Positions 46,378-54,652 of a DNA stretch of 64,000 bases are shown here, piece by piece. Position numbers and translations under genes: made by a program. The notes beneath the pieces were generated by a model, which saw nothing but the letters and a program-made list of their open reading frames with translations, ran no database searches and was not told where the DNA came from. The DNA comes from Calditrichia bacterium (GTDB lineage: Bacteria; Calditrichota; Calditrichia; RBG-13-44-9; J075): the NCBI GenBank assembly GCA_020635015.1, contig JACKAP010000003.1:558001-622000 (forward strand), in the 5' to 3' direction. How positions within the stretch are numbered: position 1 is the first letter of the stretch; every line of letters starts with the position of its first letter.

Positions 46378-47568
46378 TCATGCCCGCTTCCGCTCCGGGT
46401 TGAAGAAAGGCAGTTTCACCACCACCGCCTCTGCCCTCCGGCGGGTAAACTCCACGGTGATCTCATAATCGAGCACCGTCCCCGGGTTGGCATACTTTTG
46501 CTCCACAGTAGCCAGAGCGATGAATTTCTTCAGCAGCGGAGAGAAGGTGCTGCTGGTCGCCTGACCGACCTGCTTTTTGCCGGCATAGAGCGGCACCGCC
46601 ACCCGGGACGCTTTTCCGGCCACCTGCGGGGGCAGATCGACAGTGGCGTAAAGGCGCTCGATATCTTTCCAGGAGACCTCCAGCCCGACAAACTGCCAGG
46701 GCGAGCCGGCAGCTTTTTCCTGTGCCAACGCCGGCCGGCCGACAAAGCGCGGCTTTTTCAAATTGACTGCCCAGCCCAGGCCGGCCTCAAAGGGAGATGA
46801 CTTACGCGAGGGGATCAGCGCTTTTTCAGCCGAGATATAATCCACATCGGTCAATAGCAAGCCGGCTTCGATGCGGGCGATATCCATCGCATCCAGCCCG
46901 GCCGGGGTGATGCCGTAGCCCCGCCCGGCTTCCAGCAGGGTATCCCAGAGAGATTCCGCAGCGGCATTTTCCACCCAGATCTCATAACCGAGGTCGCCGG
47001 TATAGCCGGTACGGGTAAGCACCACCGCAGCACCGCCGATCTCCCCTTCCGCCAGGTAAAAGAATTTCAGTTTATCCAGATCCGCACCGGAATAAACCTG
47101 CTTGAGAATTTCCCGGGCGTTCGGTCCCTGGAGGGAAAGCGCCGCTACCTTTGCGGAGATATCTTCGATCTGCACATCCATCCCGTAACCGCAGTCATGA
47201 AACCAGCGCAGGCCGGGCCGGGCGGCAGTCATCCGGAAACGCTGCTCCCCCAGACGCTGCACTGTACCGTCGTCGATAATCTTACCCTCATCATCACACC
47301 ATGGGGTATAAAGCACCTGGCCGATACGGCAGGCGTGGGCATTGCGGGTGATGATGCGGTCGATCAGATTGGCGGCATCCGGACCGTTGATCTCATATTT
47401 AAACAATGGGGTCACATCGATCAGCCCGGCGCTGTTGCGGATCGCAAAATACTCATAATCGTGGGTATGCCCGTAGCTGATCACCGACATGTAACCGGAC
47501 CAGTTGCGCCACTGGGCGCTCCGGCAACTGGCGGCGGTACGGGCATGGAAAGGGGTAGGAAGCGGCAT
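46378..47568 (-). CDS. GcvT-like aminomethyltransferase family protein
   Basis: This 396-residue folate-dependent enzyme is related to glycine cleavage T protein, sarcosine/dimethylglycine dehydrogenase C-terminal domains and DmdA. Visible motifs are AGLIDVTPLFKYEINGPDAA near the N-terminus, ALSLQGPNAREILKQV, and folate-binding RTGYTGDLGYEIWVEN, followed by GLDAMDIARIEAGL. The last third is the barrel domain with VGQATSSTFSPLLKKFIAL. AGAGGAG precedes the ATG. Placed with a Rieske betaine-type oxygenase and flavoproteins, it suggests demethylation with tetrahydrofolate as acceptor; H and P glycine-cleavage partners are absent. Confidence 0.85.
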   Translation of the reverse strand: MPLPTPFHARTAASCRSAQWRNWSGYMSVISYGHTHDYEYFAIRNSAGLIDVTPLFKYEINGPDAANLIDRIITRNAHACRIGQVLYTPWCDDEGKIIDDGTVQRLGEQRFRMTAARPGLRWFHDCGYGMDVQIEDISAKVAALSLQGPNAREILKQVYSGADLDKLKFFYLAEGEIGGAAVVLTRTGYTGDLGYEIWVENAAAESLWDTLLEAGRGYGITPAGLDAMDIARIEAGLLLTDVDYISAEKALIPSRKSSPFEAGLGWAVNLKKPRFVGRPALAQEKAAGSPWQFVGLEVSWKDIERLYATVDLPPQVAGKASRVAVPLYAGKKQVGQATSSTFSPLLKKFIALATVEQKYANPGTVLDYEITVEFTRRRAEAVVVKLPFFNPERKRA

Positions 47569-47662
47569 ATCGCTCCTCTTGGAAAATAACTGTTCTAAAA
47601 ATCAATTAATTCGCTTATATTCGCAAAACTAAACCGGATAACCAAATATCAATTGGAAGAAG

Positions 47663-48022
47663 ATGCTGCCACCCATTGCACAACTTAAGCGGGCGCTGCT
47701 GATCGTGTGGCTGATTGTCAGCACGATTACTTTGTTGACGATTTTCCTGCCCTTTGTGCTTCCGGAAAGCACCATCTCCCGCATCACCCCGGACTGCGAG
47801 TGGAAAGTCAAATACCAGAAAAGCTGCGCGCTTTGCGGAATGACCAGTGGCTTTATTCATGTCGCCCGGGGAGAATTTAGCCGGGCTTCGGCTTCCAACC
47901 GTTTCAGCCCGTTTCTTTTCGCGTTTTTCAGCTTAAACCAGCTGTTTGTGCTGGTATATCTGGGATCACACCTAACATCATTTTACAATCATTTACGGAG
48001 GAGACACTATGCAAACACTTAG
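47663..48022 (+). CDS. DUF2752 small membrane protein
   Basis: This 119-residue protein has two or three hydrophobic segments (ALLIVWLIVSTITLLTIFLP and a C-terminal FLFAFFSLNQLFVLVYLG). The DUF2752 hallmark cysteine motif is SCALCGMTSGFIHVARGE. The family's function is unknown. It overlaps the next gene by 14 bases, and the pair occurs together in related bacteria as inner-membrane proteins. Confidence 0.8.
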   Translation: MLPPIAQLKRALLIVWLIVSTITLLTIFLPFVLPESTISRITPDCEWKVKYQKSCALCGMTSGFIHVARGEFSRASASNRFSPFLFAFFSLNQLFVLVYLGSHLTSFYNHLRRRHYANT

Positions 48023-48257
48023 TCTGGTTTGGGGCATCCTGGCCATTTTAGGGATGCTGATCGGCTTATTTCCCTGCCTGGGGTCGTTCAACTGGCTGAA
48101 TATCCCCTTTTCGATCATCGGCATGATTATCGGCGCCGTCGGTCTCTCCCGGGCGGATGAGAGCAACAAGAATACGGCCACCGCCGGGTTGGTTCTCTGC
48201 ATTATCGCCCTGGTGATAGGCATGATCCGCCTGGTCATCGGCGGCGGGGTGCTATGA
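48009..48257 (+). CDS. Small two-helix membrane protein (DUF4190-like partner)
   Basis: This 82-residue protein has two hydrophobic hairpins (LVWGILAILGMLIGLFPCLG; GLVLCIIALVIGMIRLVIGG) joined by a short polar RADESNKNT loop. GGAGGAG precedes the ATG strongly, within the end of the DUF2752 gene. The type is common as a partner of DUF2752 or TM2-like proteins. No biochemical role is known. Confidence 0.7.
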   Translation: MQTLSLVWGILAILGMLIGLFPCLGSFNWLNIPFSIIGMIIGAVGLSRADESNKNTATAGLVLCIIALVIGMIRLVIGGGVL

Positions 48258-48791
48258 CGCCGGAAAGCCCGGTGCGTTCAGTATTCTCCGGATTTGCCGG
48301 CGATGATGCCGGACATGTTTATCAATGAAATCGAATGTCTGCGACAGGGTCAAATAACCGACAAATGGATGGCGGAAGATGGCCGACTTCAAGCGTTCCC
48401 GGGGGAGGGCTGCGGCAAATTCCCGAAGCGCTTCCCGCACCTCCCGCCAATCGCGCATCAGTACCTCGAAGGGCTGGCCGCCCGGCGGTTGGGTGAGTTG
48501 CTTCGGGACCTTGAAACGCAACGGCGATAACAGCCCCACTTTAAGCAGCCGTGAGCGAACACCGGCTCCCCAGCCGGCGTCCGGGAGGCTTTCCGCCTGA
48601 TTTTTCCGGGTTAAGTACTGATAAGTTCCCTGCTCGGAGATCAGCAGATGCTGCAGCACCTGGATCACCGACCATTTGTCGGGAGCGGGTTTAAAGGCCA
48701 GTTGATCCGGAGAATAGAATTTCAACATGTCAAAAACCGATTCCCGGACGGCTTCCATTTGCTCAAATTGCCGCTGCAGACGCGAATCCAT
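48252..48791 (-). CDS. DinB-superfamily protein
   Basis: This 179-residue DinB-like four-helix bundle has a first helix SVFDMLKFYSPDQLAFKPAPDKWSV with the conserved metal His in VIQVLQHLLISEQG, and further histidines in FDFIDKHVRHHRRQIRRI. The family includes bacillithiol transferases and damage-inducible proteins. The end overlaps the convergent small membrane-protein gene by six bases. Confidence 0.85.
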   Translation of the reverse strand: MDSRLQRQFEQMEAVRESVFDMLKFYSPDQLAFKPAPDKWSVIQVLQHLLISEQGTYQYLTRKNQAESLPDAGWGAGVRSRLLKVGLLSPLRFKVPKQLTQPPGGQPFEVLMRDWREVREALREFAAALPRERLKSAIFRHPFVGYLTLSQTFDFIDKHVRHHRRQIRRILNAPGFPAS

Positions 48792-48924
48792 AATAGGTAC
48801 CTGATTTCGTTTACCAATTTATCCGCTTTCCAAAAAGAAGCGGATAAAAGATAAGCAAAATATCGGATCAGGCAAGGGATTTTCGTAAGATGTGGGAGTG
48901 CGGAATCCGTGTGCACTTAAGATC

Positions 48925-50697
48925 TTAATCGCTGTACAGAATCGACCGCCGCTGGATCCTCCGGGCGATGCGATCGTAGCGCTGGTTGTTCTGCGAGGTA
49001 TTGCGCTGCACTTCGGCCATAAAAAACCCGTACAAGAGCAACTCGAACAAATTGCTCTTGGGCTGGGAATTTTTCAGGGCAGCAATCTTGCGGAGCAGTT
49101 TATGCTCTTCCAGATAGGTCTTGTGTTCCTTCCAGAATAGCGGGGCAAAGATTCGTTCCAACTTTCCCTGACAGAGCTTTTTCAGGACGGCGCCAATGGA
49201 ATACTTCTTCAACGCTTTCTCGGTGAAATCTCTCCGGCGGATTGCCGGAGGGATCTGGTGAACTTCCAGCCCTTCTTTTTCAGCGATCCACATCGAGGCC
49301 TGGTAGATGTTGCCCTGGCGCGTCCAGTAATCGGATGACACTTTCCCCAGTTCCCAGGGCTGAAAACGTCCCGGCCAGGCAGCGGAAATCGCCCGGTAGA
49401 TATTCTTGGAAAATTTCTTTTCAAACAGGGTCGCCAGACCAAATTCGCTGAAGGTTTTCCGGTTCAGCTCCCGGGCACGCACTTTTTCCGGCAGGGATTC
49501 CACCGCCCATCCTTTCTTCGCCACCATCCAGCGGATCGCCTGGGCAGTTCGTTCATCCGTCCAATAATCGTAGGGGACCTTACCGAGCTCCCACGGCTCC
49601 AGTTGCGGATACGCCTCGGCCAGCGCCCGGGAAACTGAATTATAATACTGATTGAACATATAAGACAGGCCGTGCCGGGAAAAAACGCTCTTGGAAATAT
49701 TGTGCCGGTAAAAACTATCCGGAGACAGCTTCAGGCGCACTTCCATCAGCCAGCGCACCGCCTCGATCCGGTTGGCGGCATCTTCCCAATAGTGGGCGGA
49801 GGAACGGCTGTGCAGCCAGGGGGGGATCTCCTCCGGATAGGCATTGCGCAACGCGCGGTTGGTGGAATAATTAAAAAAGCGGTAGACGTTCTGCAGCTTA
49901 TGGCGAATGAAGAAGGTTTCTTCTTTTCCGTCCAGAATCGCCTCCGGCGTGGTCTGAAGGATCTTCTCCACCAGGAAACGAATCAGAATACGGGCCCGCG
50001 CCTCTCCCTCATGCTGCAAGAAATTAACCGGGAAAGACCGCTCGATGCCGATATAAACATTCAGAAAAGCCGCGATGATGTCTGCTGTAGACAGATCCGC
50101 ACTGGCATCAAGCCCGGCGGTGACCGGAATATTCCCATCGGGATAAAACCGGCGCAGGAGGGCGATTCTCTCCAGCAGTTCCTGCCGGTGGGACGGCGCT
50201 GATACGAAAGCACGGGAGGTTATCCAGTAGTGCAATTCCCGCTGCCAATCGGGAACCGCCGGAAATACGACCGTGCGCAGGTAATGATAATCGGCATCCG
50301 GCAGCAGACTTTCCAGGGATTCCAGGATCAGTGCTTCTTCACCTTCCGGCGTTTCTTCCGCTTCGGCAAACACCTCCGGTTCACACTGCAGCACTTCCGC
50401 ATCCAGGGCATCCAGGGCCAGGAAACGTCGTTTGGCGGTGTCCGGGAAAAAGAGCCGCTTAACTTCATCGATCACCGCCAGGAGCAGGGGATCGTAGCCG
50501 GCAGTGCTGAATTCCTGCATTTGCAGCAGTAACACCACCGATTCATGCCCCACCACCGACTGGCAGAGGTCGACGAATTCCTGCGCATCCGGATCCAGAT
50601 CGTATCCCCGGCCGCGGGAATGTTGCCCGATCAACTGCGCGGTTCGCCGGTAACATTGCTCATAATTTTCCGAAATCTGTGCTGCTGTCAGTGACAT
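48925..50697 (-). CDS. Unrecognised protein with WELGKV/DYW repeat units
   Basis: I do not recognise this 590-residue protein. Residues 1-225 are predicted mostly helical and contain an acidic patch near 105-130 (FAEAEETPEGEEALILE). From about 228 to 525 it is built of units about 75-79 residues long: each opens with PWELGKVPYDYWTDERTAQA or a variant (HYWED 303, DYWTD 378, DYWTR 457) and ends with a helix carrying RAISAAWPGRF-like sequence. The pattern recalls, from memory, DUF4046-type or homing-endonuclease-associated repeats, suggesting nucleic-acid binding. The C-terminus is basic (ARRIQRRS). There is no signal peptide, and no coupled partner is seen. Confidence 0.6.
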   Translation of the reverse strand: MSLTAAQISENYEQCYRRTAQLIGQHSRGRGYDLDPDAQEFVDLCQSVVGHESVVLLLQMQEFSTAGYDPLLLAVIDEVKRLFFPDTAKRRFLALDALDAEVLQCEPEVFAEAEETPEGEEALILESLESLLPDADYHYLRTVVFPAVPDWQRELHYWITSRAFVSAPSHRQELLERIALLRRFYPDGNIPVTAGLDASADLSTADIIAAFLNVYIGIERSFPVNFLQHEGEARARILIRFLVEKILQTTPEAILDGKEETFFIRHKLQNVYRFFNYSTNRALRNAYPEEIPPWLHSRSSAHYWEDAANRIEAVRWLMEVRLKLSPDSFYRHNISKSVFSRHGLSYMFNQYYNSVSRALAEAYPQLEPWELGKVPYDYWTDERTAQAIRWMVAKKGWAVESLPEKVRARELNRKTFSEFGLATLFEKKFSKNIYRAISAAWPGRFQPWELGKVSSDYWTRQGNIYQASMWIAEKEGLEVHQIPPAIRRRDFTEKALKKYSIGAVLKKLCQGKLERIFAPLFWKEHKTYLEEHKLLRKIAALKNSQPKSNLFELLLYGFFMAEVQRNTSQNNQRYDRIARRIQRRSILYSD

Positions 50698-50877
50698 ATC
50701 CGTTCCCTGATGAATTTCCTCGTGCCCATTCGGGCTGCCAACACTTTCCCTATAAACTGCAACTATGCGTAAAAAGATTCATTGACCGGGCGCAATTTTC
50801 CGTGATTTGATATCCCGGGGACTCAATAAACCTGCAAATGCAGTAATGTTGACCCTCTTCGCCACTTTTTCAGCATC

Positions 50878-51582
50878 TTAACGCCGCTTTTTTGAGTAGC
50901 GGGAGCGCGAATAGCGCGGTTTTGCCGGGGCGTTGCTGTGATCGATTTGCTGAAATACCTTCCGGGTCTTGATCTCCAACTGCTCCAGGGTGGAATTGTT
51001 ATGAATGACAAAATCCGCCCATTGGATCTTGTCTTTGATGGGGATCTGTTTTTTGATCCGGTTCATAATCTCGTTTTCCGGAAGGCCGTCGCGGTTTTGC
51101 ACCCGTTCGATCCGATTGCGGGTCCGGGCCGCGACCGCAATGATGACGTCAAACATATGCTCCAATTGAATCTCATAGATCAATGCCGCGTCGATCGCCA
51201 CATAGCGGTGTTTGCCGCGGTCGGCTGTTTCTTCGATCTCGTCGATGATCCGCTCGACCATCCGGGGATGCACGATCCGGTTCAATTGCTGCACTTTTCC
51301 GTCATCGACAAAGACGACCGAGCCCAACTGCTTGCGGTTCAGCTTGCCGTTGCGGTAGAACACGTCATTCCCGAATATCTGCTTGATCTCCTCCCGTACA
51401 TTGGCATCCTGATCGACCACATCTTTGGCCACCTGGTCGGCATTGATAATTTTCACGCCCATTTTTTCCAGGAAGCCGGCCACCGTCGATTGACCGCAGC
51501 CGATCCCGCCGGTCAGGCCGATCAGGGTAATTTTCTGGTTTTTTCGCGCCATGCTGTCAGTATCTGTTCTGGTCTTTGCCAT
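50878..51582 (-). CDS. coaE: Dephospho-CoA kinase
   Basis: This 234-residue enzyme catalyses the last CoA biosynthesis step, 3'-phosphorylation of dephospho-CoA with ATP. The P-loop GLTGGIGCGQST lies at residues 22-33, with INADQVAKDV and NRIVHPRMVERIIDEI typical of CoaE. The basic C-terminus (PRYSRSRYSKKRR) is longer than in enterobacterial CoaE. ATG 51582 is used; MARKNQ at 51552 is an alternative that lacks a ribosome-binding site. It is followed at 51594 by an outer-membrane protein gene. Confidence 0.93.
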   Translation of the reverse strand: MAKTRTDTDSMARKNQKITLIGLTGGIGCGQSTVAGFLEKMGVKIINADQVAKDVVDQDANVREEIKQIFGNDVFYRNGKLNRKQLGSVVFVDDGKVQQLNRIVHPRMVERIIDEIEETADRGKHRYVAIDAALIYEIQLEHMFDVIIAVAARTRNRIERVQNRDGLPENEIMNRIKKQIPIKDKIQWADFVIHNNSTLEQLEIKTRKVFQQIDHSNAPAKPRYSRSRYSKKRR

Positions 51583-51593
51583 AATAATCCCGT

Positions 51594-52748
51594 TTAGAAA
51601 TTGTATGAAATGGACAGGCGGTTCACAAAATCATTGACCGAGTCACTGCCCTGCCCGCTGATAAAATCCGGCCCTTCGAACAGGAAATTGTCGTTGATGT
51701 CCAGGTCGAGCAAAAACCGCCCCAGCTCAATCCCCACCCCGACAGACACGCCGAACTTGGAATCTCGTTTCGATGTCTCGGTTTTTTCCCCGGAAGGCAG
51801 CCGGAAAGTGGTCTTGGTTTCCTGAATCTCATGAGTGGCGCCCAGTCGCAGCAACAGCCAGCGCTTGGCCCGGGTTTCGCCGCCGAGATAGAACGCCGGC
51901 ATATTGGTTACGCTGACGGTTTCCTTGCCGACATTGGCCGCATCAAGCACATTCTGCCGGATCCCGAATATTTCCGTGCCCAGCACCACCAGATTGCTCT
52001 CGTCCAACTGGTAATGAATGCCCACCCCCATACTGAAATCGAGAAAACTGGAGGTGGCATCGACCAGGTCCCGCACTAAATCGGTGGAAAACTGGTTGAT
52101 CACCACTACCGGCACATACTGCATCGGCCCGTTTTCCGGCCCCAGGAAAAAGCGCCCGGCCACTCCAAAGCCCAGCCCTTCCCAGGTGGTGGTGGCGCTG
52201 CCAATCTTGCTTTCCAGGCTGGGCAGCCCGAAGTAAGCGCCAAAATCGTAGCGGTCATTTGAGACCCCTCCGGCGAACTCGAAATAGCTGGCCGATTCGC
52301 TGATGGCGCTAATTGTGGAGTCGGTCGTCTGATCATTATTCTCAAACGCGAAGGAAACGCGAAGTCCCAGGTTGTTTTCCCCCACTTTAAAAGCGACCAG
52401 CACATCGGTCGCATCCGAGAAGGATAGACCGCTGCCGGCAATTTCCGGCACTGGAACATCAATGGTGCTATTCATGTAAATCGCGCCCAGGGCCCGCAGG
52501 CCCAGCGGCAGGTGAATACCGGCACTGAAAGAATCTTCATCATTTTTGACACGCATCTCGGTGATGATCAGATTGTTATAACGGTACAGACTGCCGGGGA
52601 ACAGTTGCAGATTGGAATTGTCATAGGTAAAACGCCCGGTTTTGCCCATCGAAAAAATCCGGGTTTCCGACGCCATCGCGCTGCCGTCCCAAAGCAGCAG
52701 CAGACCGGCCAGAACAACCATCGTATACCTGAGATACTTTTTCATCAA
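51594..52748 (-). CDS. Outer-membrane beta-barrel protein, uncharacterised
   Basis: This 384-residue exported protein has a signal peptide ending GSAMASE (about residue 28) and amphipathic strands to a C-terminal aromatic residue (RLSISYNF), as needed by the barrel-assembly machinery. Strands alternate with Gly-rich turns (FGVAGRFFLGPENG). The distance to coaE is 11 bases, so it may be co-transcribed, though functions differ. It may belong to the PorV-like or transporter-like barrel families found in T9SS-type bacteria; I cannot assign it. Confidence 0.72.
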   Translation of the reverse strand: MMKKYLRYTMVVLAGLLLLWDGSAMASETRIFSMGKTGRFTYDNSNLQLFPGSLYRYNNLIITEMRVKNDEDSFSAGIHLPLGLRALGAIYMNSTIDVPVPEIAGSGLSFSDATDVLVAFKVGENNLGLRVSFAFENNDQTTDSTISAISESASYFEFAGGVSNDRYDFGAYFGLPSLESKIGSATTTWEGLGFGVAGRFFLGPENGPMQYVPVVVINQFSTDLVRDLVDATSSFLDFSMGVGIHYQLDESNLVVLGTEIFGIRQNVLDAANVGKETVSVTNMPAFYLGGETRAKRWLLLRLGATHEIQETKTTFRLPSGEKTETSKRDSKFGVSVGVGIELGRFLLDLDINDNFLFEGPDFISGQGSDSVNDFVNRLSISYNF

Positions 52749-52991
52749 ATTCTCCTTTATGGTTTCCCTACCCTACGCAATATCTGATTTAGCACTGCAT
52801 CAACATCTTTTTCGAGCCTTAAACGCTCCGCACAGATGATCTTGATTCCGACAGGTTATTGATTAAAAAACTAACACTTGCTTCAAAATAAAGCAAGCTG
52901 ATAATATAGAACTGCTGTGCCGCTGCTTGGAAAGGGCTTGTCATACGGATGTGGATGGGTTAATTTGTACTTTGTTGATGAGGGAAGGGAT
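52749..52991. other. Intergenic region
   Basis: About 240 bases upstream of the GGATTAA array lie between divergent genes. AT-rich sequence at about 52850-52910 (ACTAACACTTGCTTCAAAATAAAGCAAGCTG) contains the inverted repeat CTTGCTTcaaaaTAAAGCAAG and may include a promoter. No gene is visible. Confidence 0.4.
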
Positions 52992-53068
52992 GGATTAAGG
53001 ATTAAGGATTAAGGATTAAGGATTAAGGATTAAGGATTAAGGATTAAGGATTAAGGATTAAGGATTAA
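52992..53068. repeat. 11 tandem copies of GGATTAA abutting a start codon
   Basis: Seventy-seven bases are exactly 11 perfect GGATTAA heptamers, followed by GGA and then the ATG at 53072. Each unit contains an AAGGA Shine-Dalgarno core; the copy at about 53060-53064 has a spacing near the optimum. Heptamers change length by seven per slip, so copy-number variation would alter the distance to any upstream promoter. No complementary arm is seen nearby. Confidence 0.9.
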
Positions 53069-53071
53069 GGA

Positions 53072-53506
53072 ATGGCTACTTTGGAGAGAGCAATTGAGAT
53101 CGCCGCCCGGGCGCACCGGGGGCAACAAGACAAGAATGGCGCACCCTACATTCTTCACCCGCTGCGCATCATGACCCGGATGCCCACCCTGGAAACGATG
53201 ATCATCGCAGTGCTGCATGATGTGGTAGAAGATTCTGATGTAACATTGAACGATCTGCGAATGGAAGGGTTTAGCGACGCCATCGTCGCCGGGGTCGACT
53301 GCCTGACCCGCCGCAGCCGGGAAGATTATGCGGATTATATCGAGCGGGTAAAGCAAAACCCCCTGGCAGTGCAAGTTAAACTGGGCGACCTGGAAGATAA
53401 TATGAATCTGCAGCGGCTTGACCGTCTGAAGGAAGCCGATTTTAAGCGGGTGATGAAATATCACCATACGTTTCAATTGCTAAAAAATCTGGTGAGCGGT
53501 CAATGA
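53072..53506 (+). CDS. HD-domain metal-dependent phosphohydrolase (RelA/SpoT-type HD)
   Basis: This 144-residue HD domain has AHRGQQDKNGAPYILHPLRI with the first His and Asp ligands, then the HD signature AVLHDVVEDSDVT and KLGDLEDNMNL. The arrangement matches the hydrolase half of RelA/SpoT and small alarmone hydrolases (MESH1-like). No synthetase is fused, so it could hydrolyse (p)ppGpp or another nucleotide. It overlaps the next gene by four bases (ATGA). A GGATTAA tandem array sits directly before the start. Confidence 0.85.
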   Translation: MATLERAIEIAARAHRGQQDKNGAPYILHPLRIMTRMPTLETMIIAVLHDVVEDSDVTLNDLRMEGFSDAIVAGVDCLTRRSREDYADYIERVKQNPLAVQVKLGDLEDNMNLQRLDRLKEADFKRVMKYHHTFQLLKNLVSGQ

Positions 53507-54423
53507 TGCATCAGAAACCTGCGATGACGGCCGGCGATGATACCTTGCCGCGAGTGCAAACCGGCCGCACGGATATCAGCGGTCTGGATATTTTTTACCG
53601 CCGGGCCGGTGAAGGCGGGGAAGCGGTGATACTGATTCACGGCGCCGGCAGTGCCCATTCCGGCTTTACCTGGAAGCACACCCTGCCGGCCCTGGGGGCG
53701 CGTTTCCGGGCGGTGGCGCCGGACCTTCCCGGCTACGGCTTGAGCGCCGGCCCGGATTGGGAAGCGCCCGGTATGGGTTCTCCGCTGGCGTATCATATCG
53801 ACTTTATTCCCCGGCTGCTGGACCGGCTCGGCCTGGAGCGGGCGCATCTGGTCGGCAACTCCATGGGGGGCGGACTTTCCCTGGGGGTGGCGCTCGCCTA
53901 TCCAGAGCGGGTGCGCAGCCTGAGCTTGATCGACAGTTACGGCCTGGGCACCCAGATGCCGGGCGGCATCTTCACTTACGCGCTTTCCCGGCTCCCATAT
54001 TTTAACGATCTGCTCCGCCTGGTGCTGATTCGCAGCCGTTTTTTGGTAAAGCTGGGATTGCGCCAGCTCCTCGCCCATCCCGCCCGGATCAGTGAAGAAC
54101 TGGTCGATGACGCCTGGGAATCGGTGCGTATGAAACTGGACCACCCGGCCTGGATGGCATTCCAGCGTCATGAATTCACCCCGCGCGGGTTACGCACCTG
54201 CTATCTGGATCGCCTGAAGGAAATTCGCTGCCCGGTGCTGATCGTCCATGGCGCCGATGACCGGCTCCTGCCGGCGCGCCATTCCCGCGAAGCCCACCAC
54301 CTCCTCCCCCACTCCCGCCTGGAGCTCATTCCCGGCTGCGGCCACCTCCCCTCCCGGGAACACCCGAAAATCCTCAACGCATTGCTGATCGAATTTCTGG
54401 AAAACACCGTGCCTGAGGTGTAA
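53503..54423 (+). CDS. Alpha/beta hydrolase
   Basis: This 306-residue hydrolase has an oxyanion HGAGSAHSGF loop, DLPGYGLSAG, nucleophile elbow HLVGNSMGGGL (Ser120), acid in IVHGADDRLLPA and His in CGHLPSREHP. It is cytosolic, with no leader. It is translationally coupled to the HD phosphohydrolase gene. The lid region is ordinary and the substrate is unknown; esterase or C-C hydrolase activity is possible. Confidence 0.88.
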   Translation: MMHQKPAMTAGDDTLPRVQTGRTDISGLDIFYRRAGEGGEAVILIHGAGSAHSGFTWKHTLPALGARFRAVAPDLPGYGLSAGPDWEAPGMGSPLAYHIDFIPRLLDRLGLERAHLVGNSMGGGLSLGVALAYPERVRSLSLIDSYGLGTQMPGGIFTYALSRLPYFNDLLRLVLIRSRFLVKLGLRQLLAHPARISEELVDDAWESVRMKLDHPAWMAFQRHEFTPRGLRTCYLDRLKEIRCPVLIVHGADDRLLPARHSREAHHLLPHSRLELIPGCGHLPSREHPKILNALLIEFLENTVPEV

Positions 54424-54456
54424 CATGAAGCTCCAGAAATGGCAATTGCATTCTTC

Positions 54457-54528
54457 TTTTATCCACGGGTTACACGGATGAACACGGATGCTGTTTTCCG
54501 TGTTCATCCGTGTAACCCGCGGATAAAA
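54457..54528. repeat. CCACGGATTACACGG fold-back element, copy 2
   Basis: The 32-base arms 54457-54488 and 54497-54528 differ at one position and enclose an eight-base loop, making a long hairpin flanked by A/T tracts. It follows the hydrolase gene, so a terminator or mRNA-end role is plausible. A shorter copy is at 34254-34299. Confidence 0.88.
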
Positions 54529-54652
54529 AAGTTTTCTTGTTGTCTTGTGAGCAGGTCGGCATTAAAATTCCGGTTTATGCTTAAATTTTCATTCCAGGCC
54601 GGCGTTGTTGGTCGTGAGGAATGACAGGTCTCATTATTTGCAGGGAAATGCC

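Noticed and set aside
52992..53068. CRISPR-like array
   Set aside because: Units are 7 bases with no spacers, so it is a simple tandem repeat.
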